From CAYHVK01 sp964360255 (lineage in GTDB: Bacteria; Bdellovibrionota; Bdellovibrionia; Bdellovibrionales; UBA1609), in assembly GCA_964360255.1 (NCBI GenBank), contig CAYHVK010000019.1:1-62516 (forward strand): 62,516 nucleotides of DNA, in the 5' to 3' direction. Under the pieces are notes generated by a model. That model was not told the DNA's origin, did no database searches, and was given only the letters and a program-made list of their open reading frames with translations. Positions 1 through 9,217 of the stretch are shown in pieces. The position numbers were made by a program, and so were the translations under genes. The first letter of the stretch is position 1. Every line of letters starts with the position of its first letter.

Positions 1-312
<312 letters not shown>

Positions 313-324
313 AGGATTAGAAAT

Positions 325-1191
325 ATGTCTATTTTAGTAAATAAAAATACAAAAGTTCTCTGCCAAGGTTTCACTGGCGCTAACGGTACTTTTCACTCTG
401 AACAAGCCATTAAATACGGAACAAAAATGGTGGGCGGCGTGACTCCGGGCAAAGGTGGCTCAACTCACATCGGACTCCCCGTTTTTAATACTGTCGAAGA
501 GTGCGTAGCAAAAACTGGGGCTAACGCTTCGGTCATTTACGTTCCGCCTCCATTCGCTGCTGATGCAATTATGGAAGCCGTCGACGCAGGCATCGAGCTG
601 ATCGTTACGATCACCGAAGGTATTCCTGTTCTTGATATGGTGAAAGTGAAGCGTTACATGCAAGGGACTAAATCACGCCTTGTTGGACCGAACTGCCCTG
701 GCGTTATCACTCCAGGCGAGTGCAAAATTGGTATTATGCCTGGTCACATTCACAAACCAGGTCGTATCGGCGTAGTTTCACGCTCTGGTACTTTAACTTA
801 TGAAGCTGTTTGGCAGTTGACGAGCTTAGGTCTCGGCCAATCTTCATGTGTTGGTATTGGTGGCGACCCCGTGAACGGCACAAACTTCATCGACGTTCTT
901 GAACTTTTCAATAAAGACAAAGACACAGATGCAGTGATCATGATTGGTGAAATCGGCGGGACTGCTGAAGAAGAAGCCGCTGAATACATCAAACGTGAAT
1001 TTAAGAAACCAGTCGCTGCGTTTATTGCGGGAACTACAGCTCCTCCAGGCAAGAGAATGGGTCACGCCGGCGCCATTATTAGCGGTGGTAAAGGGACTGC
1101 AGCTGCAAAATTTGAAGCTTTGGCTTCTGCCGGCTGCAAGATTGCCAAGAGCCCTTCACTTCTTGGTGAGACCTTGAAGTCAGCTCTGTAA
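325..1191 (+). CDS. sucD: Succinate-CoA ligase alpha subunit
   Basis: The 288-residue protein matches the family's usual length. It has an N-terminal CoA-binding Rossmann domain (GFTGANGTFHSEQAIKYG, then GGVTPGKGG) and the active-site GHAGAIISGGKGTA segment, whose His is the phosphohistidine, near residue 247. The start is preceded by AAAGGA. It forms the alpha half of the TCA-cycle enzyme with the upstream sucC. A 9-bp inverted repeat (arms 1179-1187 and 1191-1199) spans the stop codon. It has no T tract, so it looks more like a 3'-end-stabilising hairpin than a classical terminator. Confidence 0.97.
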   Translation: MSILVNKNTKVLCQGFTGANGTFHSEQAIKYGTKMVGGVTPGKGGSTHIGLPVFNTVEECVAKTGANASVIYVPPPFAADAIMEAVDAGIELIVTITEGIPVLDMVKVKRYMQGTKSRLVGPNCPGVITPGECKIGIMPGHIHKPGRIGVVSRSGTLTYEAVWQLTSLGLGQSSCVGIGGDPVNGTNFIDVLELFNKDKDTDAVIMIGEIGGTAEEEAAEYIKREFKKPVAAFIAGTTAPPGKRMGHAGAIISGGKGTAAAKFEALASAGCKIAKSPSLLGETLKSAL

Positions 1192-1236
1192 GAGCTGACG
1201 GATAAATCTGTAAGAAAGTAACTTGTTTGTTAAAAA

Positions 1237-1265
1237 TTGACACGCATTCGGCCCTTTGATTTAAG
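1237..1265 (+). promoter_or_regulatory. Candidate sigma-70 promoter of the TIGR02147 gene
   Basis: A perfect -35 box TTGACA (1237-1242) is followed by a 17-base spacer and a weak -10 box (TTTAAG, 1260-1265). Transcription would start at or within a few bases of the ATG at 1272, so the mRNA may be leaderless. No Shine-Dalgarno sequence is visible before that ATG, which agrees. Confidence 0.5.
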
Positions 1266-1271
1266 TACGCC

Positions 1272-2087
1272 ATGCTGAATGCGTTTACCTTAAAGTCTTA
1301 CCAGGATTTAATTAAAAGCGAATACGAGAATCGAAAGCAGAAGAATAAAAACTATTCTTTGCGCGCTTACTCTCGCGATTTACATGTCAGCACGTCAAAA
1401 CTTTCTGAAATTTTGGCCGGGAACGAAACCCTTTCTTTAGGGCTCGCAGGACGCATCGCCAACCATCTTCCTTACACTGAGCCAGAAAAAGAATATTTCA
1501 TCAATCTTGTGCGTGCTAAAAACGGCAAAACAATAGCCGAACGAAATCTAGCCAAAGCTTATATACAAAAAGTTCGAAATGCCGGCACTTTCAAAAATCA
1601 TATTTCGGTAACTCATGATATTTTTGAAAAATGGTACTTGCTTCTACTTGTTGAACTCTTAACTATGCCGAAGCCCCATCCCCTTCCCCACATAGCCAAA
1701 ATTATTGGAATTCCAGAAGAAGAGGTTCACTCATCGACCGATCTGCTTTTGACATCTGGTTATCTAACTAAAAATGAAAGAAACGAATACAAAAGAGGCT
1801 CAAAGTTTCTAAAGTTCGAGAGCAAATCGCCCTCGAGCCAGATTCGTAATTACCACAAAAATTATTTGAAAAAAGCGCAAGAAGAAATAGATCGCCAGCC
1901 GATTGAAAGCCGAAAGTATCTGACCAATCTTATCGCGCTCGACATTGAAAGCCTACCGTCAGCCCGTAAAGAACTCGAACTTTTCAGTGAAGAATTTATT
2001 AAAAAATATGCATCCGCTCGTGCCAATGTGGTTTACGCGTTTGCCTTACAGCTTTACCGACTTGATAACCAGGAGCCGTCAGAATGA
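1272..2087 (+). CDS. TIGR02147 family regulator-like protein
   Basis: This 271-residue protein matches the TIGR02147 family by its N-terminal pattern (SYQDLIKSEYENRKQKN, then YSLRAYSRDLHVSTSKLSEIL, a helix-turn-helix-like segment) and its C-terminal LNIxSL-like half (YLTNLIALDIESLPSARKELELF). The family is known mainly from Fibrobacter and Bdellovibrio and is presumed to be regulatory; its ligand is unknown. The stop overlaps the start of the next gene by 4 bases (ATGA), so the two are probably translationally coupled and functionally paired. No membrane segment or signal peptide is seen. Confidence 0.8.
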   Translation: MLNAFTLKSYQDLIKSEYENRKQKNKNYSLRAYSRDLHVSTSKLSEILAGNETLSLGLAGRIANHLPYTEPEKEYFINLVRAKNGKTIAERNLAKAYIQKVRNAGTFKNHISVTHDIFEKWYLLLLVELLTMPKPHPLPHIAKIIGIPEEEVHSSTDLLLTSGYLTKNERNEYKRGSKFLKFESKSPSSQIRNYHKNYLKKAQEEIDRQPIESRKYLTNLIALDIESLPSARKELELFSEEFIKKYASARANVVYAFALQLYRLDNQEPSE

Positions 2088-2809
2088 AACTTAAAATTCT
2101 TTTATTAGCTTTTTCAACTCTAATGATGGTTTCTATCTCGCAAGCTAAAGAAGGCGAAGGCGGCTCTTCCGTTGGTGATGGTGGCCACTCAGTTGTTTGT
2201 AAAAAAGATGGGAAAATCTCTTCGGTGAATTTTTTAGATATCGTTGAGATTAAGAAATTATTTTCGGGTAGCCTCAGACTCATGTGTCCATCAAATCTAC
2301 CGGGTATTGATTACTGGGCGAGTAACCGCGAGGGCCGTTGGTATAATGCCTGTTTAAACGCCCATATTTATCGATTCCGCAAAGTCGCTAAAAATATTTT
2401 GGGCTCTAAACATCCCTTTATGAAGGTGTTTGATTTAGCCGATGATATCGCGATTCGAATGGAACCGCTTGTTAGAGAGCAGCTTCTAAACTCTGACACT
2501 CATCTCCCGCAGCTGATTTCATTGAAGCCGCGCTGTACGATTCAGCAAGTGGCGCTTTTTGATTACACAGGTTCAGAATTGAAATTACTTATTTACGAAC
2601 CTTTATTTAAAAAAATGAGCATCTATCACCAATCAGCTCTAATTACCCACGAGGCCATTCATACTTGGTTTCAAAATCCAACATCGACCTTAACCACTCG
2701 CCAAGCTATTTGGTATTTGGGTGGCAATCAGAGCTTTAAAGTGAAAAATCATGAAGCTTTCATTCGATTAATTAATGAAAAAACGCCGCAGATTTTTGTT
2801 CGCGATTAA
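2084..2809 (+). CDS. Secreted protein with an HExxH zinc-metalloprotease-like motif
   Basis: The first 21 residues form a signal peptide ending SISQA-KEG. The 241-residue product carries THEAIHTWF near residue 203, an HExxH motif that in many secreted proteins binds catalytic zinc. I recognise no family for the rest. Two cysteines lie in the N-terminal half (VVCKKDG, LMCPSN) and others near residues 85 and 150. It overlaps the TIGR02147 regulator gene upstream by 4 bases and ends one base before a convergent gene. Protease activity is inferred only from the motif and from export. Confidence 0.7.
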   Translation: MKLKILLLAFSTLMMVSISQAKEGEGGSSVGDGGHSVVCKKDGKISSVNFLDIVEIKKLFSGSLRLMCPSNLPGIDYWASNREGRWYNACLNAHIYRFRKVAKNILGSKHPFMKVFDLADDIAIRMEPLVREQLLNSDTHLPQLISLKPRCTIQQVALFDYTGSELKLLIYEPLFKKMSIYHQSALITHEAIHTWFQNPTSTLTTRQAIWYLGGNQSFKVKNHEAFIRLINEKTPQIFVRD

Positions 2810-2810
2810 T

Positions 2811-3800
2811 CTACGGGCAACCCGGAATAACTTGGCACATCAAACCCAAACCGCCAACCCAGTTCAGTAATGTTCCACCATCCCAACAAGGCGTACCCGT
2901 ACAAACAGTACCGGGCCTCATGAAATCAAGGTAAGTCCCCCCCGGGCAAGTCCAGTCTGATGTAAAACAACCCAAGTTTTGGCAAGGGTGATAGTAGAAC
3001 GTATTTCTGCAAGCATTCCTGCAAAGCGCTCCGGGAGTGGGGGTAGCGGCCCAAACTCCTGCATTGCATAGAAAAGTGGCGGTACCCCAGTTGGGAAATG
3101 TATTATCGCTTCCTGTTCGTGTAGATCCGGCAGCTGTTAATGCAAAACTACCACTGCAGGTGAGCACTCCTTGATTCCAAGTCAGAGTCGTTGCTGGGCA
3201 ATCCACTGATAAAACAGAACAAGTGGCTGGTGGCGCGGCTTCAGGCACGGTCAATGAAGCCCAAGAGCCACTCGCATCGCAGCGGAATGTCGCCGTGCCT
3301 GTCGATGCACCAATCGTGTCTGCGACGAGTGTTGTACTATTCGCAACAGTCGCAGGTAAAACGGCGGTACATGTCTCAGCACCGACAATCCAGGTAGCGG
3401 CTAAAGATGGACAAGTTCCACAAGCTGCGGCTGCTGTAAGAGCTAAAATCTCAGAATAATGTATAGCTTTGACTGGCGTTGTCCCCGGAATAATTGTCGT
3501 ATCTGTAAAAGATGGAGCCGGAAAACCTTGGCTTGTATATAAATTCGTTAGAGCCGCACGAAGCTCAGTTAAATGCGAAGCTTTAATTACTATTCCCGCG
3601 ACCAGCGGATCATCTGTGAATGTGGCAGCGGGCTGGCCACAAGTTATAAGTTTTGAGTTTATGTTTGTACGAGCGGTATTAATGTCAGAAGGAACAATCG
3701 GCGTCCCTGCAAGCTGAGCCCATGAAGGAATCATTCCCAACAAAACTAAAAGATGTAGAAAAACCGAAAGAAGCCTCACTGATAAATAGGTGGCTGACAT
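2811..3800 (-). CDS. Secreted Cys-rich protein with two internal repeats
   Basis: I chose the start at 3800 (329 residues) because it gives a clean signal peptide ending PSWAQ. A longer frame reaches 3854. Residues 34-127 contain a motif seen twice (IKASHLTELRAAL and IKAIHYSEILALT). Residues 127-194 and 194-260 are two copies of a module with the order C-P, T-W, G, T-C, G-TATF-C, W and A-C, which resembles small extracellular Cys modules. The C-terminus is Cys-, Trp- and Gly-rich. The gene overlaps the end of the prepilin gene by 25 bases, so it may be a pilus-tip or surface adhesin exported with it. That role is inference. Confidence 0.65.
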   Translation of the reverse strand: MSATYLSVRLLSVFLHLLVLLGMIPSWAQLAGTPIVPSDINTARTNINSKLITCGQPAATFTDDPLVAGIVIKASHLTELRAALTNLYTSQGFPAPSFTDTTIIPGTTPVKAIHYSEILALTAAAACGTCPSLAATWIVGAETCTAVLPATVANSTTLVADTIGASTGTATFRCDASGSWASLTVPEAAPPATCSVLSVDCPATTLTWNQGVLTCSGSFALTAAGSTRTGSDNTFPNWGTATFLCNAGVWAATPTPGALCRNACRNTFYYHPCQNLGCFTSDWTCPGGTYLDFMRPGTVCTGTPCWDGGTLLNWVGGLGLMCQVIPGCP

Positions 3801-4441
3801 ACAAGATTTCCGGTTAAGGGATCGTAGCCAATAGACACTAAACCGCCCGTGCACACTCCTAATGGGGCAGATCCTCCCGAACTACCAGTCGAACAATTTG
3901 AGAAGACGACATTACCAGGAGTTCCGGGGGAAACATTGATCGCAATTGGAATTTTCAATGGCAGCTCAGAAGGGCCCAATACTCGTTTAGTGGCAACTAA
4001 GCCAATTGTAAGTTCACCAGAATAATTTCCCGCTACGTTGATGATGTTTCTAATTCCAATGCTGGCGGCTCGCATACCATCAACCCCATCCGAGTTAATA
4101 AACGGATAAGGAATCGTAGACGTAGCACAGACTCCCGGTGTTACAAAGCTATAACGGCCAATTGTTGTAGGCACCACTCCAATTAGTTCAGCCGTACCCG
4201 TTGCTGGGAACTCAGCGGCTCCATTAAACAAGCAAGCACAGTTATCGGGATTATTTAAAAACTGACCCAATAATGACAGTCGCAGCTGTTCACGCTTAGC
4301 TTGAAACTCTAAAAAATTATTTGATTTGGTTTGATTAGAAAAAAAATCCATGGACGCTAACATGACAGTCGTCATAATACCGGCGGCAATAACCACCTGA
4401 ATTAACGAATTACCTCTTGAGTTGAGCTTTTTTAAAATCAT
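3776..4441 (-). CDS. Type IV prepilin-like protein
   Basis: With the start at 4441 the protein is 221 residues. It opens with a short basic leader (MILKKLNSRG) followed by NSLIQVVIAAGIMTTVMLA, a class III prepilin signal: cleavage after Gly, then a hydrophobic helix. The usual Glu at +5 is Gln here. The rest is a globular domain with paired cysteines (DNCACLF, VCATS, NCSTG, GVCTG). It is upstream of and overlaps a secreted Cys-repeat gene, so the two are likely made together. It could be a minor pilin or pseudopilin. An alternative start is at 4495. Confidence 0.7.
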   Translation of the reverse strand: MILKKLNSRGNSLIQVVIAAGIMTTVMLASMDFFSNQTKSNNFLEFQAKREQLRLSLLGQFLNNPDNCACLFNGAAEFPATGTAELIGVVPTTIGRYSFVTPGVCATSTIPYPFINSDGVDGMRAASIGIRNIINVAGNYSGELTIGLVATKRVLGPSELPLKIPIAINVSPGTPGNVVFSNCSTGSSGGSAPLGVCTGGLVSIGYDPLTGNLVCQPPIYQ

Positions 4442-4653
4442 ACTCAGGTAGCTTTGAGGAGCTTTAAAAACGATGCAAACCCTTAGTTTTATCAAGATCT
4501 GGAAGTGTTCCCAGAACTACAGAAGTCAGGCTAAGGTCTAGGCTACCATAAGTAATAAAAAGCCCATCTCTAACCGGAGAAACCTTGAAATCTGCCCTTT
4601 AAGGCTATAGACAATAGGCATAAATTTGAAATCCCCGAACTAAGGAGTCCTAT

Positions 4654-5079
4654 ATGTCTATTGAAACCACTTTTAGCATTATCAAGCCTAACGCCGTAAA
4701 AAAGAACGCCATTGGCGGTATCATCTCTAAATTTGAAGAGAATGGTCTTAAAATCTCTGCAGCTAAACTTGTTCGTTTGAATAAAGAGCTTTGCTCTGAG
4801 TTCTATGCTGAACACAAAGAGCGCCCTTTCTTTGGTGAACTTGTCAGCTTTATGACATCTGGCCCTGTTATGCTTATGGCATTAACTGGTGAAAATGCAG
4901 TTCTACGTAATCGCGAAATCATGGGTGCAACTGATCCTAAAAAAGCAGCTCCAGGTACACTTCGCGCACTTTTCGGTGACAACGTTGGTGAAAATGCAGT
5001 TCACGGCAGTGATAGCCTTGCTAGCGCCCAGCGTGAACTTGCGATCTTCTTCAAAAACGAAGAGTTCGTTAACAAGTAG
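4654..5079 (+). CDS. ndk: Nucleoside diphosphate kinase
   Basis: The 141 residues match the family length. Key marks are the N-terminal ETTFSIIKPNAVKK and the active-site stretch NAVHGSDSLASAQREL, whose His is the phosphorylated residue. It exchanges phosphate between nucleoside di- and triphosphates in the cytoplasm. A strong AAGGAG ribosome site lies about 9 bases before the ATG. The next gene starts 11 bases after the stop, so they are probably one operon. Confidence 0.97.
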   Translation: MSIETTFSIIKPNAVKKNAIGGIISKFEENGLKISAAKLVRLNKELCSEFYAEHKERPFFGELVSFMTSGPVMLMALTGENAVLRNREIMGATDPKKAAPGTLRALFGDNVGENAVHGSDSLASAQRELAIFFKNEEFVNK

Positions 5080-5090
5080 CCCGCATTTTA

Positions 5091-6203
5091 ATGCTGGCGC
5101 CTCAAACAATAATCGAAATTGAAATCGACCGCTTATCTTACGATGGCGGTCGCGGCGTAGGCCGACATGAGGGGATGGTTGTATTCATCCCCTTTTCTGT
5201 ACCTGGCGATCTTCTCAAATGCGAAATTACGCAAGTTCATAGCAGTTTCTGCGAAGCCAAAATCATCGAAATTTTAAAACCTTCAGCGCACCGAATGGTG
5301 GCTCCATGTCCTGTTTTCGGGCGATGCGGTGGTTGTCGCTGGCAGAATGTAAAATATGAGGAGCAGATTCGCCAAAAAGAGGGTTTTATCCGTTACGCAC
5401 TTCGCGATGTATTAGCTGAGTCGGCTGAGATCAAAATGGTGAACGCTCCGCAAGAATATCGCTATCGCAATCGCATTCAGCTTCATAAAAAAAGGCCCGC
5501 TGTCGGCTACTATGCTGAGGGAACTCATGATTTGGTGGCGATCGATGATTGCCCCATCGCAGACCTCCATCTCAAAACCGGCATCGATCAACTAAAAACC
5601 GGCTATAAAGACGGAAAATACGAGCTGATTTACGCTCATGACGAGCTTCGGATCAAAGACCTCTCTCGTGAGGGCATTGAGTTCAGCCAAGTGAACCCGG
5701 CTCAGAACGTAAACCTGCGCCACCAAGTGATGGCCGGTCTTACTGAAGATGATTACAAGTATATTTATGATTTCTACTGCGGCTCGGGAAACTTTACTTT
5801 TCAGCTCGCCCGCGCCTTCGCGAAGGCTCAGATCGTTGCAGTCGAATCTAATGATATTGCCATTGGACGTGCTTGGGAGATGCAACATGCCCTTAAGCAC
5901 GAAAAACTCGCTACAATTCATTTCTTCTCTGACGATGTGGCGAAATTCATAAAAAATATCGAGCCCACAAAGAAGACTTTGATGGTGCTCAACCCGCCAC
6001 GCGCTGGGCTACAGAACACTGTGGTCGACAAAATTCTCGAGTTAAAGCCGCAAAACCTCGTTTATGTGAGCTGTAATCTTGCAACCTTGGCGCGCGATCT
6101 CAACAAGCTTAAATCCGCTTATGAAATCAAACGAATAGCAGGGGTCGATATGTTCCCTCAAACTGAATATGTGGAGTGCATTGTACACTTGTCCCTATCA
6201 TAA
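5091..6203 (+). CDS. RNA (uracil-5-)-methyltransferase, TrmA/RlmC/RlmD family
   Basis: The order is an N-terminal TRAM-like RNA-binding segment (residues 5-60), Fe-S-type cysteines (CPVFGRCGGC, residues 73-82, plus DDCP near 160), the SAM-binding motif FYCGSGNFTF near 230, NPPRAGL near 300 and the catalytic Cys in YVSCNLATLARD near 328. The SCNxxTxxRD signature defines the uracil-C5 methyltransferases acting on 23S rRNA or tRNA. At 370 residues it is slightly short for RlmD, and I cannot tell which U is the target. It sits directly behind ndk. Confidence 0.88.
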   Translation: MLAPQTIIEIEIDRLSYDGGRGVGRHEGMVVFIPFSVPGDLLKCEITQVHSSFCEAKIIEILKPSAHRMVAPCPVFGRCGGCRWQNVKYEEQIRQKEGFIRYALRDVLAESAEIKMVNAPQEYRYRNRIQLHKKRPAVGYYAEGTHDLVAIDDCPIADLHLKTGIDQLKTGYKDGKYELIYAHDELRIKDLSREGIEFSQVNPAQNVNLRHQVMAGLTEDDYKYIYDFYCGSGNFTFQLARAFAKAQIVAVESNDIAIGRAWEMQHALKHEKLATIHFFSDDVAKFIKNIEPTKKTLMVLNPPRAGLQNTVVDKILELKPQNLVYVSCNLATLARDLNKLKSAYEIKRIAGVDMFPQTEYVECIVHLSLS

Positions 6204-6225
6204 AACTCAGTTACCGTTAAAAATC

Positions 6226-6963
6226 ATGAAAATAGCCTTAGTTCTCATTTTCATTCTTATTCAAGGTTGCGCGTCTGCAGAAAAAAATAAGACGCGGGCT
6301 GATGCTTATCTGCAAATCGGCACATCACATTTAGTTAAAGGCAATTACCCTCTCGCCCTCAGTAACTTACTCGAATCTGTTCGGCTTGATCCGAACAATG
6401 CCGTGGCCCAAAATAATCTAGGTCTTGCTTACTACGTTCGGCAAAAATACACGCTCGCACTTGAACACATTTCTAAAGCCATTGAACTAGAGCCAAAATA
6501 CACGGATGCACTAAATAACCGAGGGCGCCTCTACGCAGATACCGGTAAGTATGATGCCGCGATTAGAGATCTCACTAAAGCCAGAAACGATCTGACTTAC
6601 ACTCAGCCCGGCAAAGTGATCTCGAACTTGGGTTATGCCTACTTCAAAAAAGGCGATTTTAAAAAAGCCCAATTAGTTTTGGCTGAAGCTATTCGTGCAA
6701 ACAAAGATTGTTTTTCATACAATTATTATGGCCGCAGCCTCTACAGCTTAAAGAAATACAGTCTCTCTGCAGAAGTTCTCGATGAGGCTATTCGACTCTG
6801 CGCTTCTAATCACTTTGACGAACCCCACTATTTCAGTGGCTTGTCTTACTATGAACTCAATCAACGCGAGCAAGCAGAGGCCCGTTTTGATGAGATCCTG
6901 AAATTGTATCCTGACAGTCAATATGCTAAAAAAGCCAAGAAAATGTTGGAGGCCCTGCAATGA
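6226..6963 (+). CDS. TPR-repeat lipoprotein, PilF/NlpI-like
   Basis: The start at 6226 gives a lipoprotein signal (LILIQGC, lipobox Cys at residue 15). The mature part is built of tetratricopeptide repeats (ALSNLLESVRLDPNNAVAQN, ALEHISKAIELEPKYTDAL and so on). This architecture resembles PilF/PilW and NlpI, which help assemble pilus secretins or envelope machines. The stop overlaps the next start (ATGA), coupling it to the RodZ-like gene. The longer frame from 6169 overlaps the methyltransferase and lacks the signal at its start, so I did not use it. Confidence 0.75.
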   Translation: MKIALVLIFILIQGCASAEKNKTRADAYLQIGTSHLVKGNYPLALSNLLESVRLDPNNAVAQNNLGLAYYVRQKYTLALEHISKAIELEPKYTDALNNRGRLYADTGKYDAAIRDLTKARNDLTYTQPGKVISNLGYAYFKKGDFKKAQLVLAEAIRANKDCFSYNYYGRSLYSLKKYSLSAEVLDEAIRLCASNHFDEPHYFSGLSYYELNQREQAEARFDEILKLYPDSQYAKKAKKMLEALQ

Positions 6964-7976
6964 ATCCAGGTCAGACGCTAAAAGATAAAAGAACACAAAT
7001 GGGTCTCTCGATTAATGATGTTGCTGTTGCCACAAAAATTAATCCCCGCATTCTGAAAGCTCTTGAAGAAGGTCAAAAAGAAAACCTACCCCCTCGCTCA
7101 TTTGTCCGCGGCTTTATTCGCTCTTACTCTAATTATTTAAAATTGAACTCTGAAGAAATCCTTCAGGCTTTTGAATCTGAAGAAGGAATTGCTCCGGCAG
7201 TTTCTTCAGACAGCAATATTCCCAATGAAAATAAAGAAGTAACGAATAAGAGCTCGCGCGATGATATCAATCGCATGGATCAATCTTCACGCCTGAGCAC
7301 CATTATGGTTACGGTTGGTATCGTAGTCCTAATTGTTCTTATCTTCGGCGTGAAGAGCATGATGGATAAGTACGCCCAAGAACGCGTGGTTGAACCGGCA
7401 CAAATCGACGGCGAACAAATCCCGGCTGAGGAAGCTGCGACTGAAAAATCTGAAGACAATGATGAAGCGAGCCCAGCACCTGAAGGAACCGCACCCACGG
7501 CTGATACCGCCAAAGATGCAAAAACTGAAGAGACTTCAAAGCCTGCGGTAACAGCACCAACTCCAGCTCCGGTTGTGGTAGCACCGACTGTACCAGCTGC
7601 AAAACCACTACCGACTCCGGTCGTGACCCCTCCGCCAGCAGTTGTAGCACCAGTTGTAAAACCGGCCCCGGTCGTGACTCCGCCTACACCTGAAGTTAAA
7701 AAAGAAGCAGCGAAAGAAGCTCCAAAGCCAGAATCTAAAGGCTCTCCACAAGAAATTATTGTTGAAGCTCTTGATCAAGTTGAACTCACTGTTGCCGTCG
7801 ATGGTGGCGGATCAAAAAAAATCACTCTTAAACCAGAATCTATTCACACCATTAAAGCGCAGAAAGAAGTTATTCTTGAAGTGAGCGATGGTGGCCTTGT
7901 GAATATCATTCAAAACGGCAACGACCGTGGTAACCCAGGGCAATTGGGTAAAGCGGCTAAACTGAAATACCCGTGA
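6960..7976 (+). CDS. RodZ-like membrane protein with N-terminal HTH
   Basis: Residues 1-75 form an XRE-like helix-turn-helix with the RodZ hallmark (GQTLKDKRTQMGLSINDVA, then LPPRSFVRGFIRSY). One membrane helix is near residues 113-135 (MVTVGIVVLIVLIFGVKSMM). A long Ala/Pro/Val-rich linker covers about 170-260, and the C-terminal beta domain resembles DUF4115 (VELTVAVDGGGSKKITL). RodZ links MreB to the cell-wall elongation machinery. The gene sits between a TPR lipoprotein and a membrane PHP-like gene, each overlapping by a few bases. Confidence 0.8.
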   Translation: MNPGQTLKDKRTQMGLSINDVAVATKINPRILKALEEGQKENLPPRSFVRGFIRSYSNYLKLNSEEILQAFESEEGIAPAVSSDSNIPNENKEVTNKSSRDDINRMDQSSRLSTIMVTVGIVVLIVLIFGVKSMMDKYAQERVVEPAQIDGEQIPAEEAATEKSEDNDEASPAPEGTAPTADTAKDAKTEETSKPAVTAPTPAPVVVAPTVPAAKPLPTPVVTPPPAVVAPVVKPAPVVTPPTPEVKKEAAKEAPKPESKGSPQEIIVEALDQVELTVAVDGGGSKKITLKPESIHTIKAQKEVILEVSDGGLVNIIQNGNDRGNPGQLGKAAKLKYP

Positions 7977-9199
7977 TCTCAAAAATAAAAAGCATACTTC
8001 TCTATACTTCGCTCTCGTTACTTTTCATCTTTCTGATTTACGGCGTACTATTAAGTCGCTATTCCCCTAGTGTATTCTCAAATGATTTAGTTTTTAAAGA
8101 TCCTGAAGGTTTGTACGATTACTCAGGTGTTATGAACGTCCACACGATCGCGGGCTCTGGCAGCGGAACAATTCCTGAAATTGCAGAAGCCGCTGAAGAA
8201 GGTGGAATCAACTTCGTTGTCTTTACGGATCTCAATACTCCCCAAGAAGCCCGCGAAGACGAAGGTTACATCAATAACGTTCTTGTTTTAGTCGGCAGCC
8301 AATATAAATATCTCGATTCATTATTACTCAATATCGATGGCAATCTTGATGATCGTTTACAGGGTGCTGGCCGCTCGCAAATTCTTTTGACTGACATCTT
8401 AAGTGACGAGACACGGACCCCAGGTAACGGAATGTTTATTCTCGCTCACCCCCTTAAGCCGGGTTACAAATGGTCAGGAGAATATCCGGTTGGCCTCGAC
8501 GCCATTGAAGTTTTTAATCTTAAAGGCATCTGGCAATGGACTTGGCTTAAAGATCACTCGTCATTTATTTGGACGCTAATCACTTATCCATTTAATCCGA
8601 AATTAGCTTTCGCTCGGCTTTTTGCCGAATCTTCTGATGAAGAGATCGATCTTTGGGATCAGCTCAATCGCGATCGTAAGGTGATTGGTATTAGTGGATC
8701 GGCCGCCGAATCACGAGTGAGATTCTTAGGTCATGTTTATCAGTTTCCATCTTATCAGACTTTGTTCTCTATTATGCGCAATCACGTGCTTCTCACCTCT
8801 GAACTCACTGGTAGTTTTGAAGTGGATAAGAAGAAAATTATGGCGGCTTTAAAGCAGGGCCAGTCTTATATGAGCTTAGATCTTCTAGCGAATCCGAAAG
8901 GTTTTAATAGCTATATTAAAGACAGCGATGGAAAGAAATATCTTATCGGCTCAGAAATCAAAACCAAGAAAAATCTTGAACTCGTGGTGCAACTGCCTTC
9001 GAAGCCCCATGTTCCGTTTCAAGTTATAGTTTATAGAGATAGTCAGCGTATTTTGACTTCGACTTCGCCGACGACAAGTCTGCCCATTCGAGAACCGGGC
9101 AGCTATCGTGTGGTTGTGAGACTCCGTGTGATCTTGCCAATACCTGATGGCAAGAAATGGATACCTTGGATATTTACGAACCCAATCCGCGTTAATTAA
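7973..9199 (+). CDS. Membrane-anchored PHP-superfamily protein with altered metal ligands
   Basis: GTG start overlaps the previous TGA. One N-terminal membrane helix (residues 7-28) precedes a periplasmic domain. GVMNVHTIAGSGSGTIPEIAEAAEEGG-NFVVFTDLN follows the PHP phosphoesterase pattern, but the canonical DLHTH is NVHT and TDHN is TDLN, so several metal ligands are lost. A later FILAHPLKPG-DAIEVFN segment matches the PHP histidine motif. The Arg-rich C-terminal part looks like a beta domain. The length is 408 residues. It is probably inactive or uses a different metal set, and its role beside the RodZ-like gene is unknown. Confidence 0.65.
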   Translation: MISKIKSILLYTSLSLLFIFLIYGVLLSRYSPSVFSNDLVFKDPEGLYDYSGVMNVHTIAGSGSGTIPEIAEAAEEGGINFVVFTDLNTPQEAREDEGYINNVLVLVGSQYKYLDSLLLNIDGNLDDRLQGAGRSQILLTDILSDETRTPGNGMFILAHPLKPGYKWSGEYPVGLDAIEVFNLKGIWQWTWLKDHSSFIWTLITYPFNPKLAFARLFAESSDEEIDLWDQLNRDRKVIGISGSAAESRVRFLGHVYQFPSYQTLFSIMRNHVLLTSELTGSFEVDKKKIMAALKQGQSYMSLDLLANPKGFNSYIKDSDGKKYLIGSEIKTKKNLELVVQLPSKPHVPFQVIVYRDSQRILTSTSPTTSLPIREPGSYRVVVRLRVILPIPDGKKWIPWIFTNPIRVN

Positions 9200-9217
9200 A
9201 AGCAGTAGTAGATTAAT

